A DNA stretch of 30,392 nucleotides from Fomitopsis serialis (GCF_022376445.1 NW_025955407.1:1-30392); one strand, 5' to 3'; positions 20,484-30,392 are shown, numbered from the stretch's first letter. Translations and numbers: made by a program. Notes: generated by a model from the letters alone, not told the origin.

Positions 20484-21840
20484 AAAATGTCATGAAGGGT
20501 CGTAAGTAAGGGAGCCACCACAAGGATCAGAGTGAGGGGCTTAGCTGGTGCATTGAACCAAGGTCAGCTATATACCTTCGGATGTAAGTGCTTTCAAGTT
20601 GACCGTGACTTTGCTTCCGCTCATGGACCCAAGCGTTGAATCTCAGCCACATATCCGCGTATCCGCTTATCCGACGCTTTGTTGATGGCATGTGCCTGGC
20701 ACATGTTGTGCACTCCGGCCTATACACGCAAACGCGCCGCATGAGTGTATACCGAGGAGGTAAGTATCAAAGCAAGTGGAAGCCACTGTGGCGTTGTGGC
20801 GAGTGAAAGTCGGCGATCACCGAGAGGGTCACGTGATTCCATAACAGTCGTTCAGAAATCACTGTCGTTCAAGTTCTTCAGCACTGTCACCGTGAAGGTA
20901 ATAACGCGGCGGTCGATCAACCCAATGCCATACCCTCTGGGCAAACGAAAGCCGTGGTGCTCTTATTTGCTTGCATAATCGTGAATACCTCGTTCTAGCC
21001 ACTGTCCCCGCCCATCAAACTTGCTAGTCATCACGAACTATCACGAATGGAGAAGCTTAGTTACGGGAATCCTGGGATTTGAGAAACATCCGTAGCCAAA
21101 GTCAATGTCCCTCGCGTCCCTCGCGTCCCACTCGTGATTAACCATTCACACTATAGTTGGGAATCAGGCGGGGTGCGGTGCCTTGCATTGGCAGTCGACC
21201 TACTATGGACACCGAAACCCATGCGCTCAAATTAGCAGCTAGTGAAAGCTCTAGCACTTTGCGGCACGTCTTCCTTCGGACGGTGCGGATCGGTCTCATG
21301 CGTGACGGCCTGCCACGGCATGACCGGCCGCATGTTGTCCTTTATCCTCGTCTGCGGCACCGTGAGCACCGGGGGTACAGCACAACAGCCGTCCAAATCA
21401 AACCACGGCGCTTTCTGGAGGGCGGCAGACCTAATTGTATCCGGACAGAGTATTGTGCCGGAAGAGGCCTCAGGGTGAATCGTCAGGACACGTATGGGTA
21501 CGTTTAGGAAGATCTGACCCGCACCCAGAGGCGATGTAAGTACTCGCGAGCTCAGGGCGAAGTGGTAGCTTTCACCGGGCATACCCAGTTTTCCGGCAAC
21601 TAGATATGACCTATCAGCTCTCTGTGCATGCTGAGGCCCGATGGGTGGCTTCAAGTTGAGACTTCGCAGTGGGCTATGATCCGTCGGTGAGACACCTGTC
21701 CGCACATCAGATGCCTCCGCCCACGCATCTTACCGGTTGATAGACGAGACCACCGAAGTGGTACTACCGCCACGGCGTAAGGCCCGGGACCTGATCCCTG
21801 TACGTCCGTCGAAACCATGCATGATATGGAGTCCCCACGG
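20484..21840. other. Intergenic stretch between divergent genes
   Basis: It holds the promoter of DUF6534 copy 2 at its left end. A minus-strand frame of 157 codons (21232-21705) and several shorter ones show no known motif. Also seen is a short tandem repeat of CCCTCGCGT at 21109-21129. I see no supportable gene. Confidence 0.45.
20652..20705. promoter_or_regulatory. TATCCGC tandem repeats and a CATGTGCC-T-GGCACATG palindrome upstream of DUF6534 copy 2
   Basis: Three near-copies of TATCCGC run from 20652 to about 20673. They are followed at 20689-20705 by perfect 8-base inverted arms around one base. The cluster is about 170-220 bases upstream of the start codon at 20483 on the minus strand. 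Clustered direct and inverted repeats at this distance look like factor-binding sites; the factor is unknown. Confidence 0.35.
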
Positions 21841-21843
21841 ACG

Positions 21844-21851
21844 TATAAAAA
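21844..21851 (+). promoter_or_regulatory. TATA box of the small secreted-protein gene
   Basis: TATAAAAA lies 90 bases upstream of the ATG at 21941, a normal spacing for a fungal core promoter. It supports the reality of the short gene that follows. Confidence 0.55.
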
Positions 21852-21940
21852 GGCAAGTGTGCTATCAACATCCCCAGTCCAACGCACTGCGACACAGCTG
21901 CATCCCTCAGTGCCACTATAGCACCCGCTTCACTGTTGAT

Positions 21941-22484
21941 ATGAACAACTACGGCTTTGTTCTGACGATGGTCGCTATCCTCCTTCTGCCGTTGACGTCG
22001 GCAGCCCCGAAGGCTGTAAGTCCTTCATTCTTGACTCATTGTAAAGTCTGCTAGGTCATCTCATACCATTGCACGAATATAGGCCCCCGTCGACGAAGGT
22101 GCTTCGGTGCCTGTATGGCAAGACATTGTCGGTCCCTTTCCCTCTCCTATGTATGCCATACGAATGACCGATGTATGCTGGCTAGGGGCACCGTACAGAC
22201 GACTCCGTCATAGGCAGCCCCAGCGAAGATGGCCCCGGGGGTCAAGATGCACGTTTGTTTCCTTCATGCCTATGAATCAGCTCATTCAAGTTGATATATT
22301 CAGTGGCGTCGCATGGATGACTCCCTTGTAAGCAGGCGATATAGACTTTATCATTTCGTGGTATCTGACGGGCCGGGGATTTTGTAGGTGGACTGAAGCA
22401 GCGTTCCTGAGCAGAGTGGTCGTCGCGATATTCAACAAGTCAGTCTCGAACTGTTGTTGGTTGATTCTGATGACTGTCAGCTAA
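21941..22484 (+). CDS. Small secreted protein, function unknown
   Basis: Exon 1 (21941-22015) encodes a classic signal peptide: MNNYGF, a hydrophobic core LTMVAILLLPL, then TSAAPKA with a likely cleavage after the alanines. A GTAAGT donor at 22016 and an ATAG acceptor at 22082 define a 67-nt in-phase intron. Exon 2 continues PVDEGASVPVWQDIVGPF. If unspliced it stops at 22331, giving 107 residues. A second well-formed intron (GTAAGC at 22328, TAG ending 22387, 60 nt, with a CTGAC branch-like site) would remove that stop and continue WTEAAFLSRVVVAIFN to a stop at 22484. There are few cysteines and no known domain. A TATA box at 21844 precedes it. Small secreted proteins of this kind are numerous in Agaricomycetes and include candidate effectors, but nothing here shows a role. 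Confidence 0.5.
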
Positions 22485-23009
22485 TCGTTCTCCGTGCACC
22501 TCCGGCGATGTCTGCGCATTAGGTGGCGACGAGCGACGTGCATGAAGTGTTACCTCATCGGGGCGCTTTGTTCCGTACATGAATCTTCTGCATTTGTAGA
22601 ATTGTGGCATGTGTCCGGCCGATCTTGTTCTGTCTCGCACTGTATTTAATCCGTGCCGTTTCGCTGGGCCCGTGTCGGTTGTCTTCATTTGATGCGGTAA
22701 CCAGGACTGCACACATGCTAAACAATTGATGTTTGCAACATCAGGCTACTGTCTCAGAGACATGACGGTGGCCGCTTCTCAGTCTGAGTGAGCGTTGTTC
22801 ACCACGGGGTTCTGAAATCCACATAAGCAAGGTTCACGTATCAACATTGGTGAGCATTGGAACCAAGGTAGGCTTATTCTATGGGTGTTTGGCACGAACT
22901 TGAACGCAGAATTGTGCTGACCCTGCATCTCTACACAGGTCACCGATGCACATGCTCCATTTTACCCGCCGTGATCCATGTTTGCAAGCTCGCTCCACTG
23001 CTCAAACTA
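22485..23009. other. Intergenic stretch with no supportable gene
   Basis: It is AT-richer than the following segment, with only short frames. No repeats or RNA genes are visible. Confidence 0.45.
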
Positions 23010-23760
23010 GATGTACGCCTCCGCAAATCCACCCGCCCCCCCCGCACTGGCTGCTGATCCGCTCCATCTCGCGCGCCTGCATCACGACCGCGGGGGCCCT
23101 CATGCTCTGGACGACGGTCTCAAACAATTCGCCCGCATCTCAGGCGGTGCGTTGTCGGCCGTGTCGCCCCCGCTATGATGGCGAGCGGTTTCCCTTCGTT
23201 CCATGCTCCGCATCCACGTCCAACATACCCCCGGATCTTCGAGACGATCGTCCGTCGTCGTTTCCCCGCACCGAAGATCGTCGTCGCTAAATCCAGCCAC
23301 GGCCGCTTTCCCCGGGTCCTATGGCGTCCACACCGGCAGGCACGCTCTACTTCTCGTACGTGAGCCGGCATTGCGCCGCAGCTTCGACCGGGGCGTACGC
23401 TGTCACCGCGGATCGTATTGACGTCGTCGCCTCCGGTTCCTCGACTTCGACCCCGATCGGCGATCGACCCCGCCCGAAACGGTGCCGGGAAGCGCGATCC
23501 TCCTCGCAGATTTAGTAACCACTACTTACAGCCGCCGTCGCCCCCGTGCGTTCTTCCCAAGTCCATCGTTCTTGGACGCGCCGATCCTGATCCGCGCTCG
23601 CCCGCCTCGATCCGACCTCGGTGTTCGGCGTATCCCCAGCCTCCGAGTCCGCACAACGTCTTCGCCGTCCTCGAACCGTACGTGACGCGTCTCCCGTCTC
23701 CCGCACACGGTCGCCCGTTCGCTCCGCCCGTACATCCCATACTATGAGTGCCCGACTGAC
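23010..23760 (+). pseudogene. GC-rich, coding-like but frame-broken segment
   Basis: The plus strand shows coding-like composition across 750 bases, but no frame stays open for long. An ATG at 23010 opens 56 codons (MYASANPPAPPALAAD, then DDGLKQFARISGG) to a TGA at 23178. Successive open frames continue at 23175-23363, 23203-23421, 23321-23515 and 23418-23747 in shifting phases. One contains TLYFSYVSRHCAAASTGAY. I found no splice signals that join them. The pattern is what a decayed gene with several indels would leave, or a strongly cytosine-rich leader region. No family is recognised, so the call is tentative. Confidence 0.3.
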
Positions 23761-24732
23761 ACGTCTCCACATCGGGCCCGAACTCACCGCAAACCCGACA
23801 CGGGCCTTGCCTCTACTGCAGCTTCTCGTAACCTCCCTGCCTCGCGATCCCGACCGTTCTCCTCTCTCGCCATTTTCTCAGCCTCCGCGAAGTTTGTTCC
23901 TTTTATTGTCACTGAGGGCGAAGGCCTATGTACTACTAGCAGACAGTACCTACTCTACTCTCTACGTGTTTCTCTAGGTCCGTGGTCTTTTAGCATCGCC
24001 GTCCGCCGTGGCTTCGGGCATGTATAGTAATGTGTAATGTAGTGATAATGGGGAATGCATTCTGTCCGGCGTCGGGGTCGGAAATGTGCAGTGATGCCGT
24101 GGTGCACTGTTACGTCGCTGCTCGTCTTCTACGCCCTCCTCGACGTGTTCGCCTCTCTAGATCTGCGTCCCTCTCGTCTCCGCCTTTCAACGCTCCGCGA
24201 AGTCGCCCCGACGCCGGGCTCTCAATGTCCGTCTTCCGCGGGACGCTGTATAATTGGGCCGACAATAGTCTGTCTGTCAGGAGGAACACTGTCACTGGGT
24301 GTGAAGGGGACAGGACGCACAGGCAGGAAAGAGTGGATCCGGAGAATATGTCTGCGGCGGACGCCACGAAGAGCACCGCATACTGTAGGCCACACATCGA
24401 ACGCATAGCACGCACATATGTTTATACAACCTCTCACAAACGCTCACAACACACATGATGCAAACTGCCTCTCATCTACACATGAATTGCATTGCGTCGA
24501 TACACTAGTACGTATGGCAGATGGCAGGTATATCAACTTCACGCATGCCGCCGTGCACCGATAGAAGCCGAGTCAGAAAAAAAAATCGTCAGTACTAGTA
24601 CATATTACGTCGTGTAGATCATGCTCAGATTAGACCGAGACACACAGAAAGAGATGCGCGTTTTACTATCCAAAAAACCACACCCGCAGAGCCAACGGGG
24701 AGAACCGAAGCAGGCGCACGGACGCCGAGAGT
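23761..24732. other. Stretch between the coding-like segment and the sugar transporter 3' end
   Basis: Open frames on both strands are short or lack motifs. The right part must hold the transporter's 3' untranslated region on the minus strand. A run of nine A near 24577 is the only simple repeat. Confidence 0.4.
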
Positions 24733-26642
24733 CTACACCTTCTGCGCCGGCTGGTCCGTCTTCTCGATGCGCGCCTCCTCGACGCCCGTCGCGAGGGGCT
24801 TGTGCGACTCCGCCGCCCGCGTCTGCTCGATAAGGTCCGCGCGCGAGCTGAAGCCCGGCGGCGCCCACGTGCCCGACGTCCACGGCTTGCAGTACGGGTC
24901 GCTGTACATCTGCACACACACACCTTATCAGCACCACGCCACCTCCAAAAAAACGCAACGAGGGGGGCACGCACCATGTCGACGCTCTCGAGCGAGAGGT
25001 CGGACGACTCGTACAGGAAGAAGTACACGATGACCGCGCCGGTGAGGTTGCACGCCGCGAACACGAACCCGTACCGGAACGCGATCGCCTTCACGATGAA
25101 CGGCGTGAAGAACGCGAGCAGGAAGTTCCACAGCCAGTTGCTCGCCGTCGCGAGCGCGGCCTGCTTCGCGCGCGTGCGCGTCGGGAACGTCTCGCCGACG
25201 AGGATCCACACGCCCGGCGCCCACGTCATCGCGTATCCGAGGATGAACAGGCACGCGGACACGATCATCAGCGTGCCGATGGGCTTGCTCGTCGACGGGT
25301 CCTTGGCGGTCCCCGCCGCGGCGAAGATGAAGAGCCAGACAGCCTGCCAGACACCGCCGACGATGAGCGGCAGCCGGCGCCCGAAGGTCTCCATAACGTA
25401 GAGACCGCCGAATGTGCACCCGAAGTTGACCGCACCAAGGATGATCTGCGTGACGTAGGAATCACTGATGCCGACGGACATGAATATCGACGCGCCATAC
25501 TGAGAAAACCATGAACCGTGAGCATACACGCGATGCGGAGGTTGCTGGATCGAGCACTCACGTAGAAGAAGTAGTTCGCGCCCGTCAGCTGCTGGAACAT
25601 CTGCAGCGTCGCGACGAGCAATGTCCTGTACAGCTGCTTGCGCTCGAACGTGAAGCAGTCCACCCACCCCGCCTTCACCGACTTTTCGTACTCCACCGCC
25701 TCGCGCATCTCCTCGATCTCGCGGTTGATGATGAAGTGGTCCTCGACCTCGTGGCGGGGGACACCACGGCCCGCTGCGAGCGACAGGCGCGCTTCGTCGT
25801 AGCGGCCATGCGCAGTGAGCCAACGGGGCGACTCGGGCATGAAGAGGATACCGAAGCCGAGAATAGCAGGCCAGACGAAGGAGATGCCAACGACGGTCCG
25901 CCATGAGCCGGGGCCGCTGATGTCGCGTGCACCAATGGATATGCAGTCTGAACAGCGGAGACGTATGGGTCAGCTGTAGGTACGCGCACGACAGGGAGAA
26001 GGGGCTCACATGCGACGAGGATACCGAAGGTGATGAAGAGCTGATATGTCGCGGTGAGCGTACCACGGATCTGGCTCGGGGCGGTCTCTGCCTGGTACAT
26101 GGGGACGGCCGCGGAGAGCGCGCCGATACCGAGACCGGAGACGAGACGCCCGACGGCGAATTGCTGCCAGACGGACTCGGAGGAGATTTGGATGATGACA
26201 CCGACGGAGAACACGAGACACTCTGCGCACATCGCGTACCGACGACCGAGGAAGTCAGCCGTCCTGAGAGAACACATCAGGTAAGCACGACGATGGAGGC
26301 GTGCGAGCGGACACTCACGGTGCGCCGATCAAAGCACCAAAGAGCGTGCCGATACTGAGGAGGCCGACGATGAGGCCCTCGCGTACGTCGCTGAACGTGC
26401 ATGTACTCGAGTCTCCTGGTGTGGTACATGTGCCGAAACGGAGGAGGAAGTTCGGCATGATGAGGATGTCGGAGATTTGACCAGTGTCATAGCCGAAGAT
26501 GAAGCCGCCCATAGAAGCTATGACGGCCAGGGCAATGGCCATGTACCCGACGGGCAGGCCTTGTCTGTGGGATTGTAATGTCAGCGGCGGTGAGCAGCAC
26601 GGGGAGCAGGAGGGGTGCGCACACGTAGAAGAGAACTGCCAT
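24733..26642 (-). CDS. MFS sugar (hexose) transporter
   Basis: Proton-coupled or facilitative uptake of hexoses across the plasma membrane is the role of this family. Spliced model of 535 residues, the usual size: exons 26642-26623, 26564-26319, 26263-26010, 25947-25562, 25499-24975 and 24909-24733, all in phase, introns 54-65 nt apart from small variation. Twelve helices are expected. Motifs seen: GYDTGQISDI after helix 1, the loop DFLGRRYA, GALSAAVPMYQAETAP, ISGPGSWR, PESPRWL, the sugar-binding QQLTGANYFFYYG, GVWQAVWLF, and PGVWILVGETFPTRTRA with NWLWNF. The C-terminal tail (PWTSGTWAPPGFSSR, ending QPAQKV) is cytoplasmic. The start is the ATG of a 20-base first exon; an alternative start cannot be excluded. 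GCGGGG boxes and a TATA element upstream suggest carbon-source control. Substrate specificity cannot be read from the sequence. Confidence 0.93.
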
Positions 26643-26732
26643 GGTGCTCGCGCTGCACTCAAGCCGCAGAGAGGATGGGGGTCGTGCGGGGCGTGGAGAA
26701 GGTCGTGAGTGGGGGAGGAGGAGGAGGGGAAA

Positions 26733-26755
26733 GCGGGGCGCGGGGCACTATATAG
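26733..26755 (-). promoter_or_regulatory. TATA element with two adjacent CreA/Mig1-type boxes upstream of the sugar transporter
   Basis: CTATATAG (26748-26755) is 106 bases upstream of the transporter start. Just beside it, two GCGGGG boxes (26733-26738 and 26740-26745) fit the SYGGRG consensus of the glucose repressor CreA, and a GTGGGG lies near 26709. Repression by glucose is a reasonable inference for a hexose transporter but is not shown. A long CT-rich tract on the coding strand (26700-26735) is typical of fungal core promoters. Confidence 0.45.
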
Positions 26756-26859
26756 GCTACGGTTGGGGAACGGAGGACCGGAGGAAAGACGACGCTCGCT
26801 TGGAAATATTTGACGGCAGGCCATGGCAGCCACAAAGAAACGTGACATCACTCTGCAGC

Positions 26860-27680
26860 CATGTCTGCGCGCTCGCCGGGTCGTGGAGCTGTTCGGCCTC
26901 TCGGATGCACCCCCGTCTCCGATCTCAGCCGCCCAGCCTCAGGCCAGCCGCGACCCGCCGCCGCTGCCTGCCCGTCTCGCCCGCCTCGCTGCGCGATGCC
27001 CGCTGCCCGGCCCAGCCCACATTCGCCCAGTTTTACAGGCTATCCTTTCTCCCGCCACAGCCCCGGCGGCGCCACAGCGACGGCGGCCAATCCCCTGGCA
27101 GAGCAGCGTCGAGCGACATGAGAAACAGCGTACGGGAGCCGCGGCGGCTGATACGATCTGTCGAGAGGCATCTTTCTCGCAGCAGCGGGCCGAGGACGCG
27201 AAGTTGCCGCTTGGACGGTGATCGTGACAGGCGTTGAGTATGCCCGCATGCTCCGCACGGCGACTGCCCCTGAGATCGAACAGGATTCCCACTGCAGATC
27301 ACGTGCGCCGAACCCGCCGACTCGGCCTCCATTCGCGGGTACCGTACTTACGTACACAACAGTGTCGGTGGCGTTGGGCATCGAATCCTCTCCAGGTGCC
27401 ATACGGGCGCGCCTCTCCAGAGCAATGCCCCATGGGCTGGCCATGTGCATGAGCGATTGCCCCGGTCTGCCATGGCATCTAGTTTTCACCCTCGGCAACA
27501 CCGGCCGCACGAGCCGGATCCCAGGCAGGCATTGCAAGATCCGGAATTTTCTCGCCTGTTCTCCATTCCCCTCCCTTGTTCTCTGGATCAGTCGTAGGCC
27601 TGCTCCCTCAGCAGACCAGGCTGCGCGCACGAGCCTCCTCCATACTGCAGATCCGGGGATGCGGGGCTGCCGCTGCCGTG
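26860..27680. other. GC-rich region upstream of the transporter; no supportable gene
   Basis: Open frames occur on both strands at once (for example 245 codons on the minus strand, 27040-27777, and 155 on the plus strand, 27218-27685). That is expected of GC-rich DNA poor in stop codons. No motif, signal peptide or splice structure supports any of them. Confidence 0.35.
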
Positions 27681-27681
27681 T

Positions 27682-28614
27682 TTGAGCATGGCATGCTCGC
27701 CCACAGGTGTCTCGCGCCGACGCATTACGCCGCGGTTTGTCATCTGCGTGCATTGGGCGCGCGCTCGCCACGACCATGCGTATGTCCGACGCGATGACGA
27801 TAGCACATACGAAAAAGAGTCAGCCAGGCACCGCTCTGATCAGCGATCCTCCCCTCGATCCTTCGCCGAATCGTCCCTCTGCCGTCACCGTGACGCCGAG
27901 CGCGGCTTGGGCGACATTGTCGAGCTGACGTCCGGCGCCGACGCCGGATCTCGAGCTCCGTGTGGGGACGGGCGCAGTGCTGGGACGCACCGCTTCCCTC
28001 CGTCCGATCGCCACTACGCGAAGCGCACCCCGCTGCTATTCTGGCCCCCGCGGTTCGCGTTGCGGGGCGAGCGGGGGCCCCATGGGCGACATTCCCAGCG
28101 CGCAGTATCCCCGCGGGCGCTGAGTTCGCAGGCGCACGCTCGCGGCTCCCTGGTGGCGCCAACGGTGCACTCTGCTATGGGATCCGCCTCCCTGCCCATG
28201 CGAATTTTGCAGTCGGATTGTTCTACTGTAAGTTGGTGTTGCTGCACGGCGCATTCCGTCCACCACTGCGTGCGGTTGTCAGCGTCGGGCGGTCCGCGCC
28301 CGAGTCGGCCCCGGTATGAGCGCCTGCGACGCCCTTGCTTTCCTTCTCGCTCGCATCGGTACCAGGCCCGTCATTCGGCGGCATCAGTACTTCTCACGTC
28401 CGTCAATACGCATGCGCATGGGCGAGCAGGCTATAGCCCGCACTCGTCACCTCCACGCACACCCCGCAGAACATTGCAGCCTGAGCTGCACACGCGTCAG
28501 TGCGAGGTGGGAAGGGACAACCGCGACGCTAACACCGGGACGCCGCCTACGGGACTAAGTGCAAGCACCGGCAGCAATCTCGCTGCAACCGAGTCCTACG
28601 ACGATCAGGCTTGA
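27682..28614 (+). CDS. Long open frame (310 codons), not recognised, probably not a gene
   Basis: The frame is open for 933 bases, but the translation is rich in R, S, H and P with no hydrophobic core, helices or known motif. Overlapping frames of up to 140 codons exist on the other strand. A GC-rich background makes such frames likely by chance. It is listed only because the length is notable. Confidence 0.12.
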   Translation: MSMACSPTGVSRRRITPRFVICVHWARARHDHAYVRRDDDSTYEKESARHRSDQRSSPRSFAESSLCRHRDAERGLGDIVELTSGADAGSRAPCGDGRSAGTHRFPPSDRHYAKRTPLLFWPPRFALRGERGPHGRHSQRAVSPRALSSQAHARGSLVAPTVHSAMGSASLPMRILQSDCSTVSWCCCTAHSVHHCVRLSASGGPRPSRPRYERLRRPCFPSRSHRYQARHSAASVLLTSVNTHAHGRAGYSPHSSPPRTPRRTLQPELHTRQCEVGRDNRDANTGTPPTGLSASTGSNLAATESYDDQA

Positions 28615-28929
28615 GAGGGAGTCGAGCCGGGAGAGCGCTGCGTCCCGTCTGCCCCAGTGTACGTACGACGGGAGGGATCGGCGGGCCGCCCGCGCGCGTG
28701 CGCGATGATCAACCGCGGTCGATCGTGATTTGCCATCGTCACTGCGCATTGGGGGACGCAGGTCGGAATCGAGGATCCCCTGTGTGGATCCGGGGGACAC
28801 GCGGGCGGATCGCCCCCGCACAGACGAGGCGTGCATACTTAGCGTTAACGGTGCGCTCGCCGACGCGCGGCAGGCCTCGACGCGTCGACGTCCTGGACCT
28901 GATCGACATGATAGGTAAGTAGGCCAGCG

Positions 28930-29829
28930 ATGATCCGCAGTTTGACGAGAGGCTCGTGCGGCCGCGAGCGGGGGCAGCGGGAGGACCGGGCCCACCGGGG
29001 AGGATGCGCGCTGCGTGATGCGGGGCTAGCGGGCGGGGAGGGTCACCCGCGCGACCCGGGGGTGCCGCCGGACCGCAAGAACGCTCCTTCGACCTTCGGT
29101 GGGACCCTGTGGCTGCCCGGTGCGAGGGCGTCGGTAGGTCTGTACGTCGGCCTGATCGTCATGGAGCCGGGAGGAATCCAGGGAAGACGGTTAGAGAGGA
29201 TTGATATTGCCAGTGGGTCGACGACGATCGTCCTCGGACTCGCGAGAACGCCCGATATTTGCTCGCGATGTGTCCAACATCACGAAGATCGTCTGCATGC
29301 TGCCACGCTCCGGGGCGTAGAACGGAGGGGGCGGGGGTCGACGTCCTCCGCCTTCCAGTCCGTCCTTCTACTTCGCCCGCGACGCGGGGATGCGGGGTAT
29401 CGCTGTTCACATCAGCCGCACGTGTCCAGCTCGTACGCACCTGCTGCTCAGTCCCCTCACCTCCTTTCCATGCGACGCACGCAGAGCACAACAGCGAGAG
29501 CGAGAACACACGAGAGGAAGCAGGTCAAGTTGCGAGGCGCATCACGGCCCTGGGCATACTATGTACTACACAGCTCTGCTTCGATCGAGTCTTACCCCAC
29601 GGGGCCGCCCCGCCTAAACGCGCCCACCGATGCCCGGTCCCCGTACCTGGGTCAGCTGAGCGTGTCACGCTGTCGCTGTCTGCGCGGCGTGATCGAGGGG
29701 GCGAGGTTGATTGGTCGAGTGCTGAGTATCTATACGGGAGAAACCCACAGGCGGGAGGGGCTATTCCTTCGGTGGAAGGACGAGCTCGAGGGTGGGTTGT
29801 GGATGGGTAGGGCCCGGGCAGCAGCTTGA
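28930..29829 (+). CDS. Long open frame (299 codons) with one protein-like block, not recognised
   Basis: The first part is compositionally odd, but a central block reads like a folded protein: TFGGTLWLPGARASVGLYVG, then LIVMEPGG and RLERIDIASGSTTIVLGLA. The end (FLRWKDELEGGLWMG) is also plausible. Upstream, 28611-28914 ends in RVDVLDLIDMIG exactly at a GTAAGT donor (28915), so a spliced gene across 28.6-29.8 kb is conceivable. I could not find a convincing acceptor that joins them and no family is recognised. Confidence 0.22.
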   Translation: MIRSLTRGSCGRERGQREDRAHRGGCALRDAGLAGGEGHPRDPGVPPDRKNAPSTFGGTLWLPGARASVGLYVGLIVMEPGGIQGRRLERIDIASGSTTIVLGLARTPDICSRCVQHHEDRLHAATLRGVERRGRGSTSSAFQSVLLLRPRRGDAGYRCSHQPHVSSSYAPAAQSPHLLSMRRTQSTTARARTHERKQVKLRGASRPWAYYVLHSSASIESYPTGPPRLNAPTDARSPYLGQLSVSRCRCLRGVIEGARLIGRVLSIYTGETHRREGLFLRWKDELEGGLWMGRARAAA

Positions 29830-30392
29830 GGTGAGTGCTATCGGAGTGGTCGACTTGGTGAGAGGCCGTACGCGCTTTGAAACGCTGACTCATACTGCGT
29901 ACAGTACGGATTATCATGCTTCTCCAAGCTTCGTATCGACATGCAGGCGTCGAACGGCTGAACGGTCTTTGCGATGTGTTCACCTGAACAGGCCAAGTCA
30001 ATTGAACCAAGACCCGTATACGTATACCGAAAGGGGCAAGTATCTCGCCATGTATGGAAGTCGGGCAAACGACGATGCTGGCGATGGGGCAGTCATGTGT
30101 CCGTGAGTGGAAAAGTAGTGTGACTCCGTTTTCTTACTGAGATGTGTTTGTTTGGGAGGGTTCATTCAATCACACCACAGACTCGAACCTCCGAACCGTT
30201 CACGCCGCCGTCTTTTGCCAGTGTTTACCACACATGTACAGGCATGTGGTGTTCGGTCGGATTAACGCAAAGGACTTGACGTCACATTAATGCGTGCACA
30301 ATCCAGAGCTTCCGCGTGCACACGGTGTCCGAATTAGACCAGCCGTGGTGAGCGGGCAACAACATGACATTTCTCCGCTCATGCACGAGTAT
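29830..30392. other. Right-edge stretch with no supportable gene
   Basis: Only frames of about 100 codons or less occur, without motifs. An imperfect hairpin (ACCACACATG...GGCATGTGGT) lies at 30227-30250. The edge may belong to the upstream region of a gene outside the window. Confidence 0.4.

Noticed and set aside
21232..21705. Minus-strand frame of 157 codons
   Set aside because: A plus-strand frame of 116 codons overlaps it, and neither shows a domain, signal peptide or splice support.
24666..26201. Single 511-codon frame across the sugar transporter
   Set aside because: It reads through introns (translating them) and shifts frame relative to the real protein in its first and last parts; only the middle is the true coding frame.
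27040..27777. Minus-strand frame of 245 codons upstream of the sugar transporter
   Set aside because: It is arginine- and alanine-rich with no motif; GC-rich DNA keeps several frames open at once here.
30165..30210. tRNA-like B box (GGTTCGAGTC on the minus strand)
   Set aside because: The sequence flanking the loop does not form the T-stem, and no A box or acceptor stem could be found.
30227..30250. Imperfect hairpin near the right edge
   Set aside because: Arms are mismatched and short, and there is no gene next to it to give it meaning.
1..30392. CRISPR arrays, rRNA, insertion sequences, integrases, reverse transcriptases or transposases
   Set aside because: None was seen; the window has the features of a eukaryotic nuclear genome, and no transposon protein motifs appear in any frame I examined.

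Overview
This window is nuclear DNA of a filamentous basidiomycete, most likely an Agaricomycete of the white-rot or bracket-fungus type (a judgement from gene families and gene architecture; no search was run). Coding sequence is split by many introns, mostly 50-80 nt with GTNNGT...YAG borders. The membrane-protein families are typical of mushroom-forming fungi (DUF6533, DUF6534, and fungal two-domain surface proteins with one transmembrane helix). Because exons are short, single open reading frames show only fragments of the genes. The models below were spliced by eye, using intron borders, reading phase and family motifs.

Layout. 1349-3187 (+): single-pass cell-surface protein with a glycan-rich beta ectodomain, carrying an apparent 1-nt frameshift. 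4006-5980 (+): DUF6533 multi-pass membrane protein whose model needs a 2-nt exon. 6305-6951 (-): 133-residue small membrane protein with a GC-AG intron. 7881-9208 (-): SEC13, the WD40 coat and nuclear-pore protein. 9.2-12.8 kb: no certain gene, but a diverged tandem duplication of about 430 bp. 12793-13097 (+): doubtful small two-exon gene. 13215-15109 (-): DUF6534 membrane protein in 16 exons. 16852-18485 or 18585 (+): HAL2/MET22 3'(2'),5'-bisphosphate nucleotidase. 18894-20483 (-): second DUF6534 protein in 12 exons. 21941-22331 or 22484 (+): small protein with a signal peptide. 23.0-23.8 kb: GC-rich coding-like but broken stretch. 24733-26642 (-): MFS hexose transporter of 535 residues. 26.9-29.8 kb: GC-rich sequence with long ORFs on both strands and no recognisable protein.

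How it fits together. The housekeeping genes (sec13, the nucleotidase, the sugar transporter) are intact or nearly so. Between them lie lineage-specific membrane proteins: one DUF6533, two DUF6534 on the same strand, one surface protein and one small membrane protein. There is no operon logic or obvious metabolic cluster. Two promoters carry suggestive sites: a CACGTG overlapping TGTGGC upstream of the MET22-like gene, and GCGGGG boxes beside the TATA box of the sugar transporter. I found no convincing new multi-gene system. The most unusual signals are in RNA processing: a 2-nt exon, exons of 10-14 nt, an exon holding only the start codon, and a GC-AG intron.
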